Origin: Telmatospirillum siberiense
GTDB lineage: Bacteria; Pseudomonadota; Alphaproteobacteria; Rhodospirillales; Magnetospirillaceae
Direction: 5' to 3'
Length of the DNA: 64,000 nt
Assembly (NCBI RefSeq): GCF_002845745.1
Contig: NZ_PIUM01000009.1
Location: forward strand, 1-64,000
Shown in pieces: positions 17,593-28,346 of this stretch. The position numbers and the translations under genes are program-made. A model generated the notes under the pieces. It made no database searches. It saw only the letters and a program-made list of their open reading frames with translations, and was not told the DNA's origin. Each line of letters opens with the position of its first letter. Within the stretch, counting starts at the first letter, position 1.

Positions 17593-19958
17593 TCGGGATT
17601 GCCCCATTTCCAGTTGCGAATCTCCGGCAGGTCCTCGCCATGTTTGTCGATGTAATGCTTATGTTCGATGAGCTTATCCCGCATCATCTGTTTCAGATAA
17701 GCGCCCCGCGTGCCTAACTTCGGGAGCCGATCCACCACGTCCTCGACCAGATGGAACCGGTCCAGGTCGTTCTGAACTCGCATGTCGAAGGCCGTCGTGA
17801 TGGTGCCTTCTTCCTTGTAGCCCCGGACATGCAGATTGCGGTTGGCCCGGCGATAGGTCAGCCGGTGGACGAGCCATGGGTAGCCATGAAAGCCGAAGAT
17901 GATTGGCTTGTCCCTGGTGAAGAGCGAATCGTAATCGTCGTCGCTCAGGCCATGCGGATGTTCCGTGCTGGGCTGAAGCCGCATCAGATCGACGACATTG
18001 ATCACGCGGATTTTCAGATCGGGCAGATGTTGGCGAAGGATGGAAACGGCGGCCAAGATCTCCAGCGTTGGCGTGTCTCCGCAACAGGCCATGACGACGT
18101 CCGGTTCGTCGCCCTGATCGTTGCTTGCCCATTGCCAGATGCCGATACCTTCGGTGCAATGCACAACCGCGGCGTCCATGGTCAGCCATTGCGGCAGCGC
18201 GTGTTTGCCGGCCACCACCACATTCACATAATGCCGGCTACGCAGGCAGTGATCGAAGACGGACAGCAGGCAATTGGCGTCGGGCGGAAGGTAAACGCGG
18301 ACGATATCCGCCTTTTTGTTGATGACGTGGTCGAGGAACCCTGGGTCCTGGTGGGTAAAACCGTTGTGGTCCTGTTGCCAGACGTGGGAGGCGAGCAGAT
18401 AGTTCAGCGACGCGATCTTCCGGCGCCAGGGCAATTCCGAGGTGACCTTCAGCCACTTGGCATGTTGGCTGAACATCGAATCGACGATGCGGATGAAGGC
18501 CTCGTAGCTGTTGAACAGTCCGTGCCGCCCGGTCAGCAGATATCCTTCCAGCCACCCCTCGCACTGGTGTTCGCTTAGCATCGAGTCGACGACGCGCCCC
18601 GCGGGCGCCAGGAATTCATCGTTCTCCGCCGTTTTGGCGTCCCACTGGCGATTGGTGACTTCAAATACGGCGCCCAGGAGATTGGAGAGTGTCTCATCGG
18701 GGCCGAAGACGCGGAAATTGCGCTGATCCTGGTTCATCAAGGCGACGTCACGCAGAAACTTTCCCAGTACGAGCGTATCCTGGCCGTCAACCGCGCCGGG
18801 AGAGGGGACGTTGACCGCATGGAGGTGGAAGTCGGGCATGCGCAGGTCGCGCAGCAAAATTCCGCCGTTGGTGTGGGGGTTGGCGCCCATGCGCCGGTTG
18901 CCCTCGGGCGCCAGTTCGGCCAATTCGGGAATCAGCCGCCCGCCCTCATCGAACAGTTCTTCCGCGTGATAGCTTTTCATCCAGTCTTCAAGCAGCTTGA
19001 CATGATCGGGATGGGCTGAATCCACCAGCAGCGGCACCTGGTGCGATCGGGAGGTGCCCTCGATTTGCAGGCCATCGACTACTTTCGGTCCCGTCCAGCC
19101 TTTGGGGGATCTCAACACGATCATCGGCCAGCGCGGCCGCGAGGTATCTTTCTTCAGGCGTGCATTGCTTTGAATGGACCGAATGCTCTCGATGACCTTT
19201 TCCAAGGTGCCGGCCATCAGTTGATGCATCTTTTCCGGATCATCGCCTTCGACGAAGAAAGGCGTCCAGCCACATCCTTGAATGAACTTCTCCAATTCCT
19301 CGTGCTCGATGCGGGCGAGAACAGTCGGATTGTTGATCTTATAGCCGTTGAGGTGAAGGATCGGCAGCACGGCTCCATCGGTCATCGGGTCGAGGAACTT
19401 GTTGGAGTGCCATGCCGTCGCCAAAGGGCCGGTTTCCGCTTCGCCGTCGCCGACGATGCAGGCGACGACGAGATCCGGGTTGTCGAACGCGGCGCCGAAA
19501 GCATGGCTGAGCGAGTATCCCAGTTCGCCACCTTCGTGAATCGATCCCGGTGTGGCCGGGGCGACATGGCTGGAGATCCCTCCGGGAAACGAAAACTGGG
19601 TGAACAGCTTTTTCAGACCGGCTTCATCCTGGCTGATGTTCGGATAAATCTCGCTGTAACTGCCCTCAAGATAGGTATTGCCGACCAATGCCGGACCGCC
19701 GTGACCGGGGCCGGCGATGTAGAACATATTCAGGTCATATTTTTTGATGACCCGGTTCAAATGCACATAGATGAAGTTCTGTCCCGGCGTCGTGCCCCAA
19801 TGTCCGACCACCAGTGGTTTGACATGGGCCAGTGTCAGCGGCTCGTGCAAAAGGGGGTTGTCGTAGAGATAAATCTGTCCGACGGACAGATAGTTCGCCG
19901 CCCGCCAATAGGCATTGATCTTGTGGAGAAGCTCCGATGTCAGAGTGTCGGTTTTCAT
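17589..19958 (-). CDS. xfp: Phosphoketolase (xylulose-5-P/fructose-6-P)
   Basis: A 789-residue thiamine-diphosphate enzyme converting xylulose-5-phosphate or fructose-6-phosphate plus phosphate into acetyl phosphate and glyceraldehyde-3-P or erythrose-4-P. The N-terminal PP domain has [34 protein letters not shown] and the ThDP/Mg motif [19 protein letters not shown]; the central Pyr domain has [16 protein letters not shown]; the C-terminal domain has [16 protein letters not shown]. Length and motifs are complete. The ATG at 19958 has GGGAAAG upstream. It lies three bases downstream of the HAD gene and overlaps the aldolase gene by four, so the series is one operon. No acetate kinase or phosphotransacetylase is present in the window. 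Confidence 0.95.
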   Translation of the reverse strand: MKTDTLTSELLHKINAYWRAANYLSVGQIYLYDNPLLHEPLTLAHVKPLVVGHWGTTPGQNFIYVHLNRVIKKYDLNMFYIAGPGHGGPALVGNTYLEGSYSEIYPNISQDEAGLKKLFTQFSFPGGISSHVAPATPGSIHEGGELGYSLSHAFGAAFDNPDLVVACIVGDGEAETGPLATAWHSNKFLDPMTDGAVLPILHLNGYKINNPTVLARIEHEELEKFIQGCGWTPFFVEGDDPEKMHQLMAGTLEKVIESIRSIQSNARLKKDTSRPRWPMIVLRSPKGWTGPKVVDGLQIEGTSRSHQVPLLVDSAHPDHVKLLEDWMKSYHAEELFDEGGRLIPELAELAPEGNRRMGANPHTNGGILLRDLRMPDFHLHAVNVPSPGAVDGQDTLVLGKFLRDVALMNQDQRNFRVFGPDETLSNLLGAVFEVTNRQWDAKTAENDEFLAPAGRVVDSMLSEHQCEGWLEGYLLTGRHGLFNSYEAFIRIVDSMFSQHAKWLKVTSELPWRRKIASLNYLLASHVWQQDHNGFTHQDPGFLDHVINKKADIVRVYLPPDANCLLSVFDHCLRSRHYVNVVVAGKHALPQWLTMDAAVVHCTEGIGIWQWASNDQGDEPDVVMACCGDTPTLEILAAVSILRQHLPDLKIRVINVVDLMRLQPSTEHPHGLSDDDYDSLFTRDKPIIFGFHGYPWLVHRLTYRRANRNLHVRGYKEEGTITTAFDMRVQNDLDRFHLVEDVVDRLPKLGTRGAYLKQMMRDKLIEHKHYIDKHGEDLPEIRNWKWGNPE

Positions 19959-19961
19959 GAT

Positions 19962-20624
19962 CTAGCTTTCCCGCTGCAATCCAAACGAAGCCAGCGTCGC
20001 GGACGTGGATGCGTAATCCGTGTGAAGAACGCTTCTTATCCCCAGACTTTCCGCGACCTGGACGAACATCGGAGTGTTTTCGATGTAGGCGATCTGCCGG
20101 GCCGGCACTTGGGCGATATCCAGGGCAAGCCGAAAGATGTCCGCGTCCGGCTTGAGGAGATGGACGAAGCAGGAGGAAATGAACAAATCGACGAGCTCAT
20201 CGAGCTTGAACTGGGCGATCCGATAGGCATTCAATTCGCGTCCCTCGTTACTGACCACGGCAATCTTCAGGCTGTGCCGGAGCTTGAGTTGCGTGACCAG
20301 TTCGATCATCTCTGGGTGGGGCTTTGATTGCTCGAACATGAAGTGTCGAAACTGAGCCCTGGAGAACGGTCGTTTTTGGTGGAAGACGACCCAATCCAGA
20401 TAGTCCTCCAAGGTGAGCTTGCCTTCCTGGTAGGTATCCCAAGCCAGGTGATGGCGCTCCTCGATCTCAGCTAATTCCAGTTTGAAGTTTATCGCCGCCC
20501 GTTCGCGAGCATGACGATCCCATCCGTCGGTGAGCAGAACGCCGCCGATATCCAGAAAGAGGCAGGTGATCGCGGTGTTTTCGCCATCGTTTTTGTGATT
20601 CGCCGATTGGATCATCGCTGCCAT
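19962..20624 (-). CDS. HAD-superfamily hydrolase
   Basis: A 220-residue haloacid-dehalogenase-type phosphatase. Motif I is LFLDIGGVLLTDGWD (nucleophile Asp; the DxGGVL variant), motif II is VVSNEGREL with Ser/Asn, the motif III Lys is in HLLKPDADIFRLAL, and motif IV Asp/Glu lies in IAYIENTPMFV, where the more usual D is replaced by E-N. A four-helix cap follows motif I. It sits three bases upstream of the phosphoketolase gene on the same strand and is probably co-transcribed; a sugar-phosphate phosphatase role would fit but is inferred. The start at 20624 is chosen because the upstream frame is Arg-rich non-coding sequence; the ribosome site is weak. Confidence 0.85.
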   Translation of the reverse strand: MAAMIQSANHKNDGENTAITCLFLDIGGVLLTDGWDRHARERAAINFKLELAEIEERHHLAWDTYQEGKLTLEDYLDWVVFHQKRPFSRAQFRHFMFEQSKPHPEMIELVTQLKLRHSLKIAVVSNEGRELNAYRIAQFKLDELVDLFISSCFVHLLKPDADIFRLALDIAQVPARQIAYIENTPMFVQVAESLGIRSVLHTDYASTSATLASFGLQRES

Positions 20625-20825
20625 GGGATTCGAGCGTCTTTCAGTGGGAGCCCAACGCCGTCCTTGCGCCGTCTCTCGCGCGTCACGTCCGCTGGTGTGC
20701 GGGGCCGTTGCCGGTAAAGGCCGCCTTGAGCGACGGTTTTCCCTTTTCCGGCACGCCATTTGTTCCATGCGACAATATTCGGTGACGATCCCGCGAAGTA
20801 GGTTCGGAAATTACTCATCGCCGCT

Positions 20826-21287
20826 TTAAGTGATTTCCACGAACGGGACCGTTGCGGCATCCCGCCTCTTTCGCTCAGGATCTTCGATGTTTTTGCGAAA
20901 CGCGGGATCAGCCAGAACATGCCGGAGTTTATCCTGGATGCCGTCTCCGGTTACTGCTTGGGCGCCGCCCAGAACAATCGGGTGAACCCGCTTACCCTGG
21001 GGCGCCGCCAGCGCGTGCGTGTCTATGCCCAGGAACAGAGGACCATCGATGTCCCGCCACTTGCGGTAATCGCCAATCGCCTGGCTGATGGCCAGGACAT
21101 GCCAGTGATTGAAAGAGTTTTGAAAGGCGGACCCACGATGCCCGGAGGTGCCGAACGCGACCCGCCGCGACGGGACAGTCGGGTCCGCTGTTTCGGTGAA
21201 ATAGGTCGTCACCAGTCGCGGGACATTGACCAGCATTGACGGCTCAACGGGTTTTCCCGCGCTCGGGTTTATATGGTTGTCCGCCAT
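20826..21287 (-). pseudogene. Truncated phosphoglucomutase (N-terminal quarter only)
   Basis: The 153-codon frame starts like an alpha-D-glucose-phosphate-specific phosphoglucomutase: SAGKPVEPSMLVNVPRLVTT, RRVAFGTSGHRGSAFQNSFN, HVLAISQAIGDYRKW, GPLFLGIDTHALAAP. Homology stops after about residue 95, and the last ~55 residues (VHPIVLGGAQAVTGDG...) do not match the enzyme. A full Pgm has about 546 residues; the phosphoserine loop, metal site and sugar-binding domains are missing, so it cannot be active. The start retains a strong ribosome site (GGAAGGAAG) 17 bases after the ndvB-like stop, showing it was once part of this operon. It could be a remnant of a deletion that joined foreign sequence to its 3' side. 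Confidence 0.75.
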
Positions 21288-21303
21288 TTTCTTCCTTCCA
21301 CGT

Positions 21304-24300
21304 TCATCCGAGGACGATCCGCACGCGGTGGGTCGCGCCGTCGTCGGACAGAGGGATCCGGACGGAATTTCCGGCGGGAGATCGAGCGGCGTTTGAACCG
21401 GCCGGCGCTGGAGGCGCAAGCGTCATCTGCGGATCGGGTGTCTGTTCGACCTTGTTCGGGACGAGATCGATCGCCTCGCCATCAAGCTCCGCACGGACGA
21501 TACCGCGGCTGACACCTCGTGGATTCTCGACTTGTATGTCGTAGCGGCAAGAATGGTATCGGAAATCGAGGCCGAAACTTGGCCATGCCGTCGGTATGCA
21601 GGGGTCTAGGAGCAGAGACGTTCCTTGCAGGTGGAATCCGAGAATCCACTCGATGCCGGCTCGGTACATCCATCCGGCCGAACCGGTGTACCAAGTCCAT
21701 CCGCCGCGGCCGATATGGGGGGGCGTGGAATAAATGTCGGCGCAGGCGACGTAGGGTTCGACCTTGTAGCGGTGCATTGCGTCGGGCGTGCTTGCGTGAT
21801 TGATCGGGTTCAGCATCGAGAACAACGCGCCGGCCTTGTCGCCGTCGCCCAATATGGCGAATGCGATCACCGACCAAATTGCGCCGTGCGTGTATTGACC
21901 CCCGTTTTCCCGGATGCCGGGCGGATAGCCTTTGATATAGCCGGGATCGAGCGGCGAATGATCAAATGGGGGGGTGAAAAGGAGGGTCAAGCCGTCTTCG
22001 CGGCGGACGAGGTATTTCTCGACCGCCGCCATGGCGCGCGCGGCGTGGCCGGGATCGCCCGCCTGCGAGATGACGCTCCATGACTGCGCGATCGAGTCGA
22101 TGCGGCATTCGAGGCTTTCGGCCGAACCGAGCGGGGTTCCATCATCGAAATAGGCGCGACGATACCAATCGCCGTCCCATCCTTCCTTTTCGAGGGCTTT
22201 TGCCAAATCGAGCGTGTGTTGCCGCCAGGTCGCGGCGCGCACCTGCTCATCGCGACCCTCGGCCAGGCGAATGAACTTCGTCAAAGTGGCATGAAGAAAC
22301 CAGCCGAGCCAGATGCTTTCGCCTCTTCCCTGGACGCCGATGCGGTTCATGCCGTCGTTCCAGTCTCCGGTGCCGATCAAAGGCAAGCTATGACCGCCGA
22401 GGGCAAGACTCTGATCGAGAGCTTTTGCGCAGTGTGCGTATAAGGTGGCCTGCTGACTGGATGGCGTCGGCTGAAAGAAGGCTTCCTGTTCTTCGTCGCT
22501 TAACGGTGTCCCTTCGAGAAAGGGCACCGTTTCGTCCAGGACACCGAGATCCCCCGTCGATTCGACATAGTGGGAGACAGCATAGGGAAGCCATATCCGG
22601 TCATCGGAAATACGCGAGCGTATCCCGCGCCCCGATTCCGGCAGCCACCAATGCTGCACATCGCCCTCGATGAATTGCCGCGAAGCGGCGCGCAGCAGAT
22701 GCTCGCGCGTCACCTCCGGCTTCGCCACGCAAAGCGCCATTCCGTCCTGAAGCTGGTCACGAAAGCCGTAAGCGCCGCTCGCCTGATAAAAGGCCGAACG
22801 TGCCCAAACCCGGCAGGAGAGCGTTTGGTAAAAAAGCCAGCGGTTGAGCAGGATATGCATGTCGCGAAGGAAAATGTAAGAGCCCCAGCAATCGCGGGTG
22901 ACGTCTTCTTGCCATCGCGTCACCGCAATGTCGTGCCATCGGCTGTATCCCGAACCCGCCGCGGTGAGCATCACCGCATATCTGCCGTTCGAGAGGAGAT
23001 GGGTGCGGGGGGTGAGGGCGTGCGGGCTATCGTATGCGCGCCGCGCCGAAGACAGGAGGCCGCCGATACCGCGAGCGGTTTCCTCGGTCTCGGCCTTGGG
23101 TGCGGAAATCGCGACATCATGCGGTACGCGTTCCTGAAGCAAGAGCTCGGTCGCCTGGATCATTGGTTCCGCATGAAACCGACGGCGCATCGACCCGTCC
23201 TGCAGCGTATCGGCGATCGCGATGACGCTCATTGCCTGATGATGCGCCATGTAGGCTCGCACGACGGCATGGTCCGCGTTTTCGGGCAGACGCGCCTTTG
23301 TATAGTCAAGCGCCTCATACCAGCCGTACCGGCCACGGCCGCCAACCTCGGTCAAACGGGAAAAATTGCGCACCGCCGCCTCGGGATCGACCATCGCCGC
23401 GAGGGCCGTGGCATAAGGAGCGATCACGGTGCTGTCACCGATTCCCCGCTTCAAAGCCAGATCCGGAATGCCAAAGCTGGAATATTGATAAGTCAGTTCG
23501 AGGTCTCGCGCGCTGAAGGCGGATTCCGAAGCGCCCCAGGGCACGCCGCGGGCGGTTCCGTATTTGATCTGTTGGCGCACGATTTCACGGCTCGTCTGCT
23601 CAAGCAGACTGCCGTCCGGTGCGCGCATGACCAGCGATGGCATCAGATACTCGAACATCGATCCGGACCAGGAGACCAGCGCGGAACGGCATCCGAGCGC
23701 GACCAGGGTCCGCCCGAGCCTGAACCAATGGCGGGTCGGAAGGTCTCCCTTGGCGATCGCCACGAAGCTGGCGAGACGGGCTTCGGATGCGAGAAGGTCG
23801 TAATAATTGGAATCGAGGCTTTCGTCGGCAACCAGATATCCGATCGACAGCAACCCTCGTACGGGGTCGATGAGAAACCCGAACTCCATCTCCTCGAACA
23901 TCTTCCTTGCCAGGTCTCCGAGCGCCTTAAGACGCCCTTGCAACGCCGCGGACGCTTGGGTGGAGCGCTGGAACTCGACGATCAATGCGTCGAGTTTTGT
24001 GATGGCATCGGGCGTCGAGTCCGGTGGGAGGAGAAGTTCCGCCCGCCGGTGGGCCAAGGTGGAGAGGGCCGCCTCGCAAAGATCCGGCAGAGCTGCCAAT
24101 GTCGGCATGGCGTCCAACAGGGTGTCGGAAAGACCGTAGACATCGCCTTGGCCGGAAAGGGCATTGACCATGTCGCCGGCGATAAGTCCCGCCCACGGCA
24201 GCAAGGACTCGATATCCTGCTGATGACTGAGAACGGATGCGCATATCGCGTCCGCCCATGTCAGCACCTCGGCGCCGTTACCATCGCGGTGTTCTTCCGC

Positions 24301-27300
24301 CAGTTGTCGCGCAATGCCGGCGATCTTTTGGGCTTGGAGCGCAAGCTTGCCCAGGCTCAGGACCACGCTTATCGGAGTTGACGGGGGATGTCGGAGAGAA
24401 GCGGCAAGAAGGTCGAGTGCGTCGGTCAGATGTTTACGGGTCACCGATAATGGGTTTTCGGAAACGTCGCGCAGGGATTCCCGCAAGAGGTCCAGCGCAT
24501 CTCCGATTCCGGCGTGCCACGAGGGATCGATCACCGGACGCTTGCTCACTTCGCCACAGGCATTCCACAGGGCGACCAAGTGACCTGCGAGATTTCCGCT
24601 ATCGACCGATGAAATGTACTTCGGGTCCAGCGGGCGAAGATCGAGCGTTCCGTACCAATTGTAGAAATGACCTCGGAATCGCTCCAGGCGGTCTATCGAT
24701 TCCAGGGTTTTTTCGAGCCGTTCCGTGGCCGTGACCATTCCGATCCAGCCAAAATCATGGGCCGCCGTCACCGATAGAAGATATAGGCCGAGATTCGAAG
24801 GCGATGTCCGGTGGGCCACCACCGGTGTCGGCTCTTCCTGAAAATTGTCTGGCGGCAGCATGTGATCCTGTGCCGTGACGAAGGTCTCGAAGAAGCGCCA
24901 TGTGCGGCGCGCGATCAGGCGTAGCGCATGTCTGTCCGAGCCGGCGAGCGGCTTGTGAATCGATAGGGCCGACGGCAGACTGGTCCACCGCGCGACGACC
25001 GGCGAGAATAGCCAGAGGATCACGAACGGCGTCGCGACGGGCCAGGAATGGGGGGCGACCCATGCGACGACGGCCGAGGCACCTGCTGCGAGGCCCACCC
25101 CACCGGCCATCTGCCGGTAGAATCCGAGCAGATCGAGCGGCGGACTGACCTTTTCTTGAGCGGTGCTAACCCATTCGAGCAGGTTTCGGCGCGACACGAT
25201 CAGACGGAATAACGTTCGGAGGATCGCGTCGGACATCACCCATGCCTGATCTGCCAGAAAGGTGATCAGGAGCGCGACTTGCGAGAGCGCCAAGGTGAGG
25301 TCTTTTCCGACCGCCCACAGATGCACCGGCCTCGAAAGTCCGGACCGCCGCGGCACGATCTCGCTGAGGAATGGCAGTAGGTAGGGGGTCGCGGTAGTGG
25401 TCAGAATGAACGCGCTCCACAGTTCCGCGGAGGCGAACGGCAATGTCCAACCGCCCAGCAAAGCGAGGACGCTGGCTGGTGCCGATAATGACCGTCGCAG
25501 ATTATCGATCATCTTCCATCGACCGACCGGAGGGATGGCGCGAGAGCGCCGGTCGCCTTTCGTGGTCGATCCCGAACCGAGGATCCAGGGCAGTAATTGC
25601 CAATCGCCGCGTGCCCATCGATGCCGACGTGCCACCGCGACGTTGTAGCGTTCCGGAAACTCGTCGACGACCTCGATGTCGGACACCAGACCCGTCCGCG
25701 CGAAGATGCCTTCGAGAAGGTCGTGGCTTAGGATCGTGTTCTCGGAAATTCGTCCGACGAGCGATTTTTCGAAGAAATCCACATCATAGATCCCCTTTCC
25801 ACAATAGGAGCCTTCGCCAAAAAGGTTCTGGTATATGTCGGAGGCCGCGCTGGCGTAAGGATCCATGCCGCTTGTGCTCGAAAACAGGCGTTGGAACAGC
25901 GAACCGTCTCGACCGTTCGGCAATGAAGGCGTGATACGCGGCTGAAGGACCGCGTAACCGTCGATGACGTGGTGGGAGTGGGGATCGAGTGTCGGTCGGT
26001 TCAACGGGTGAGCCATCTTCCCGATCAGGCGTTTGGCTGTTCCCCGCGGCAATCGCGTATCGGCATCGAGGACGATGACGTAGCGGACATTGGCCGGCAC
26101 GATTGGAGGACGGCCATCGACCGAGACAAAAGTCGTGTCACTGGCGCCGCGCAGAAATCGATTGAGCTCGTGCAGTTTTCCGCGCTTGCGTTCCCACCCG
26201 ATCCATTGTCTCTGCCCTTCGTTCCATAGCCGGCGACGATGGAGCAGGAGAAATCGCTCACCGTCGGGTGATGGTCCGTAGCGCCGATTTAACGCGGCGA
26301 TCCCGTCGGAAGCGGCTTTGAGCAGATCATTGTCGGCCGGCGCGCTCTCGGTATCGGAGTCCGTCCAGTCGGTGAGCAGGGCGAAACGGAGGTCGCCGTC
26401 CGAATTTGCCAGATGATGAACCTCCATCCGCTCGACCTGCCTCGTGATCGCAAGGCGTGATGTCAATAGCATGGGCATGACGATCATCGTGCGTAGGCTT
26501 GATGGGACGCCTTCGGAAAGCTCGATGCCGGGGAGGGGGATTGCATTGAAGCGAAGGGTGACGGCGCAATTCACCAGCGCTATGGCCATATCCGACGCGG
26601 GGAGCAACGCGAGGAGCGCCAGCGCATAGAAGACCCGGTTCCCGTCCCGTTCCAAATTCCAGGGCAGTATCAAAACGGCAATGAGGACGGTGACGATCGC
26701 GACGATCCCGAGATAGCCGGAAATTCCGATGGCCGCGTTGGAGCGGATGATCCAGCCCTTTATCGTGAGGCGAAATCCGAGCTCCTTCTCGAACACCGCC
26801 CGTCCCTTCGCGATGAGAAAATAGCCTGGATCCCGCTGGCCAGCCGTGACCGTCTCGTCTCCTCCATGCTTCGCTGCTTCCAGTGCAAGTCGGGCGATGT
26901 CGGTTTCGGAGTGGCTCGAGCCTCGCGCCAGTTCTTCGATCGCCCGCCGATAAAGATCCCGCGTCGTGAAATCCATGGCGGCGAAATCGCTGCCGGCTCG
27001 AAGTATTTCATCGACGACACTGATACTCTCGAACAGCTCCCGCCAATCGATGGCCGATATCAGTCGCATGCTTGTGATGACGTTGCGGATCGTCACATTG
27101 ACGGCGCCATGGTGCCGTTGTTCCTCATCGACGATGTCCGCCGCCGTGGTTCCCTGGGCGGCCAGCCGGTCGTCCAGACAATGGAGGACCGGCAACGCCC
27201 TCGGATCTCGTTCGCGCAGTCGTTGGACCAGTTGCACCGCGAAGGCCGCCGACAATGGTCCATCGAAGGCCTTTAAAAGTGCCTCCGCCGGTTCGATCTT

Positions 27301-28134
27301 CCGATCGTCCACTCCCAGCAAGCGGTCGGCCAAAAGATTGGCCCGTTGACGGGCCGCCTGGTAATTGGCGATGTCGTCGGCCAGGCGTCGCAAATTCTCC
27401 ACAAGCACGATACGCAACATGATCGCGACCGCCCACAGCTCACCGATCGTCAACGGCCGTACACGCTGATAGGCGCGTACGAACCGGCACAGCATTTGGG
27501 AGTCGAAACGGCTATCGGTATGCGCGACGAATGCCCAGGCCAGTCCGAAAACGCGCGGGTAACCCGCGTGTGGCCCATCCGTCAGTTTGGGCAATTGGCG
27601 ATAGAAGCCGCGAGGGAGATCGTTGAGGATCTCTTGAACCTGTTCTTCCACGACGTGGAAATTATTAACGAGCCAATCCGCCGCGGGAGTGACGGCGCGT
27701 TCCTCGCGGACCGCCATCGCGGTGGCATAATAGGCGGTGCGCAATGCGCGTTGGTTATCGCGCAGGCGCGGCTCCAACCGGTGCCCGCTCGTCGGTTTCG
27801 ATGTGATGTGCTGAGATGCCGCAAGAGACGCGGCCTGTTGCTCAAGCCGCTCGATACTGAAGAGCTCAGCCCGAATCGGCTGTTCCAACTCCCTGACCGC
27901 GCCTTCCGCCGAAGCAGGCCTGAAGAAGCGGCAGGTGAGCCTGTGCACTCTCGTCCTCAGCTTGGCTGGGATAGAAGTCCGCGAGAGCAGGTTTCCGTCG
28001 TCGTCCAAAGATGTACCCCGGGCAGGAATCCGGTTTTCAAAGGGTTGCCAGTTCATCCACTGCCCCCGGCGGCTTGGTTGGTGGAGAAATTGTGCGGATT
28101 GGTCGACGTTTACGAGGACGTGTGGTGCGGCCAT
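21304..28134 (-). CDS. Cyclic beta-1,2-glucan synthase (NdvB/ChvB-like) with an internal deletion
   Basis: A 2276-residue multidomain membrane enzyme that initiates, elongates and cyclises beta-1,2-glucan. In order: N-terminal region ([35 protein letters not shown]), membrane helices near residues 455-530, a GT84 glycosyltransferase ([13 protein letters not shown] at about 690, [15 protein letters not shown] at about 838), further helices, a glycoamylase-like domain ([20 protein letters not shown] at about 1105; [15 protein letters not shown] site near 1600), then the catalytic GH94 part ([11 protein letters not shown] at about 1928, [15 protein letters not shown] at about 2078). Homologues have about 2800 residues: here the sequence jumps in frame from GSYIFLRD to MHILLNRWL at residue 1758/1759, dropping roughly 550 residues. 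ATG 28134 is the longest start; 28056 is an alternative. Confidence 0.85.
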   Translation of the reverse strand: MAAPHVLVNVDQSAQFLHQPSRRGQWMNWQPFENRIPARGTSLDDDGNLLSRTSIPAKLRTRVHRLTCRFFRPASAEGAVRELEQPIRAELFSIERLEQQAASLAASQHITSKPTSGHRLEPRLRDNQRALRTAYYATAMAVREERAVTPAADWLVNNFHVVEEQVQEILNDLPRGFYRQLPKLTDGPHAGYPRVFGLAWAFVAHTDSRFDSQMLCRFVRAYQRVRPLTIGELWAVAIMLRIVLVENLRRLADDIANYQAARQRANLLADRLLGVDDRKIEPAEALLKAFDGPLSAAFAVQLVQRLRERDPRALPVLHCLDDRLAAQGTTAADIVDEEQRHHGAVNVTIRNVITSMRLISAIDWRELFESISVVDEILRAGSDFAAMDFTTRDLYRRAIEELARGSSHSETDIARLALEAAKHGGDETVTAGQRDPGYFLIAKGRAVFEKELGFRLTIKGWIIRSNAAIGISGYLGIVAIVTVLIAVLILPWNLERDGNRVFYALALLALLPASDMAIALVNCAVTLRFNAIPLPGIELSEGVPSSLRTMIVMPMLLTSRLAITRQVERMEVHHLANSDGDLRFALLTDWTDSDTESAPADNDLLKAASDGIAALNRRYGPSPDGERFLLLHRRRLWNEGQRQWIGWERKRGKLHELNRFLRGASDTTFVSVDGRPPIVPANVRYVIVLDADTRLPRGTAKRLIGKMAHPLNRPTLDPHSHHVIDGYAVLQPRITPSLPNGRDGSLFQRLFSSTSGMDPYASAASDIYQNLFGEGSYCGKGIYDVDFFEKSLVGRISENTILSHDLLEGIFARTGLVSDIEVVDEFPERYNVAVARRHRWARGDWQLLPWILGSGSTTKGDRRSRAIPPVGRWKMIDNLRRSLSAPASVLALLGGWTLPFASAELWSAFILTTTATPYLLPFLSEIVPRRSGLSRPVHLWAVGKDLTLALSQVALLITFLADQAWVMSDAILRTLFRLIVSRRNLLEWVSTAQEKVSPPLDLLGFYRQMAGGVGLAAGASAVVAWVAPHSWPVATPFVILWLFSPVVARWTSLPSALSIHKPLAGSDRHALRLIARRTWRFFETFVTAQDHMLPPDNFQEEPTPVVAHRTSPSNLGLYLLSVTAAHDFGWIGMVTATERLEKTLESIDRLERFRGHFYNWYGTLDLRPLDPKYISSVDSGNLAGHLVALWNACGEVSKRPVIDPSWHAGIGDALDLLRESLRDVSENPLSVTRKHLTDALDLLAASLRHPPSTPISVVLSLGKLALQAQKIAGIARQLAEEHRDGNGAEVLTWADAICASVLSHQQDIESLLPWAGLIAGDMVNALSGQGDVYGLSDTLLDAMPTLAALPDLCEAALSTLAHRRAELLLPPDSTPDAITKLDALIVEFQRSTQASAALQGRLKALGDLARKMFEEMEFGFLIDPVRGLLSIGYLVADESLDSNYYDLLASEARLASFVAIAKGDLPTRHWFRLGRTLVALGCRSALVSWSGSMFEYLMPSLVMRAPDGSLLEQTSREIVRQQIKYGTARGVPWGASESAFSARDLELTYQYSSFGIPDLALKRGIGDSTVIAPYATALAAMVDPEAAVRNFSRLTEVGGRGRYGWYEALDYTKARLPENADHAVVRAYMAHHQAMSVIAIADTLQDGSMRRRFHAEPMIQATELLLQERVPHDVAISAPKAETEETARGIGGLLSSARRAYDSPHALTPRTHLLSNGRYAVMLTAAGSGYSRWHDIAVTRWQEDVTRDCWGSYIFLRDMHILLNRWLFYQTLSCRVWARSAFYQASGAYGFRDQLQDGMALCVAKPEVTREHLLRAASRQFIEGDVQHWWLPESGRGIRSRISDDRIWLPYAVSHYVESTGDLGVLDETVPFLEGTPLSDEEQEAFFQPTPSSQQATLYAHCAKALDQSLALGGHSLPLIGTGDWNDGMNRIGVQGRGESIWLGWFLHATLTKFIRLAEGRDEQVRAATWRQHTLDLAKALEKEGWDGDWYRRAYFDDGTPLGSAESLECRIDSIAQSWSVISQAGDPGHAARAMAAVEKYLVRREDGLTLLFTPPFDHSPLDPGYIKGYPPGIRENGGQYTHGAIWSVIAFAILGDGDKAGALFSMLNPINHASTPDAMHRYKVEPYVACADIYSTPPHIGRGGWTWYTGSAGWMYRAGIEWILGFHLQGTSLLLDPCIPTAWPSFGLDFRYHSCRYDIQVENPRGVSRGIVRAELDGEAIDLVPNKVEQTPDPQMTLAPPAPAGSNAARSPAGNSVRIPLSDDGATHRVRIVLG

Positions 28135-28346
28135 TCGCCCGGTTGCGAATTTTGACGATAACGTCTGAAACGCCGCGGACGGGAGCCTCGGAAACTACGC
28201 AGGCCGGAGAGCGATGACTTTGTTGAGATAGAGGCGGATTCAGACACTTGGCCCCAAGCGTCTGAATTTGAGTAATTTCCGAGTCTACGGCTACGAACCC
28301 GCTGCCGCCTATGATCCGGCGTTGTCGGCCCTGCGGAGAAAGCACC
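28135..28346. promoter_or_regulatory. Divergent promoter region between the glucan synthase and transketolase genes
   Basis: A 212-base gap separates two operons transcribed away from each other, so both promoters must lie here. I see no strong operator palindrome and no consensus sigma-70 or sigma-54 element that I would defend. Confidence 0.4.
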
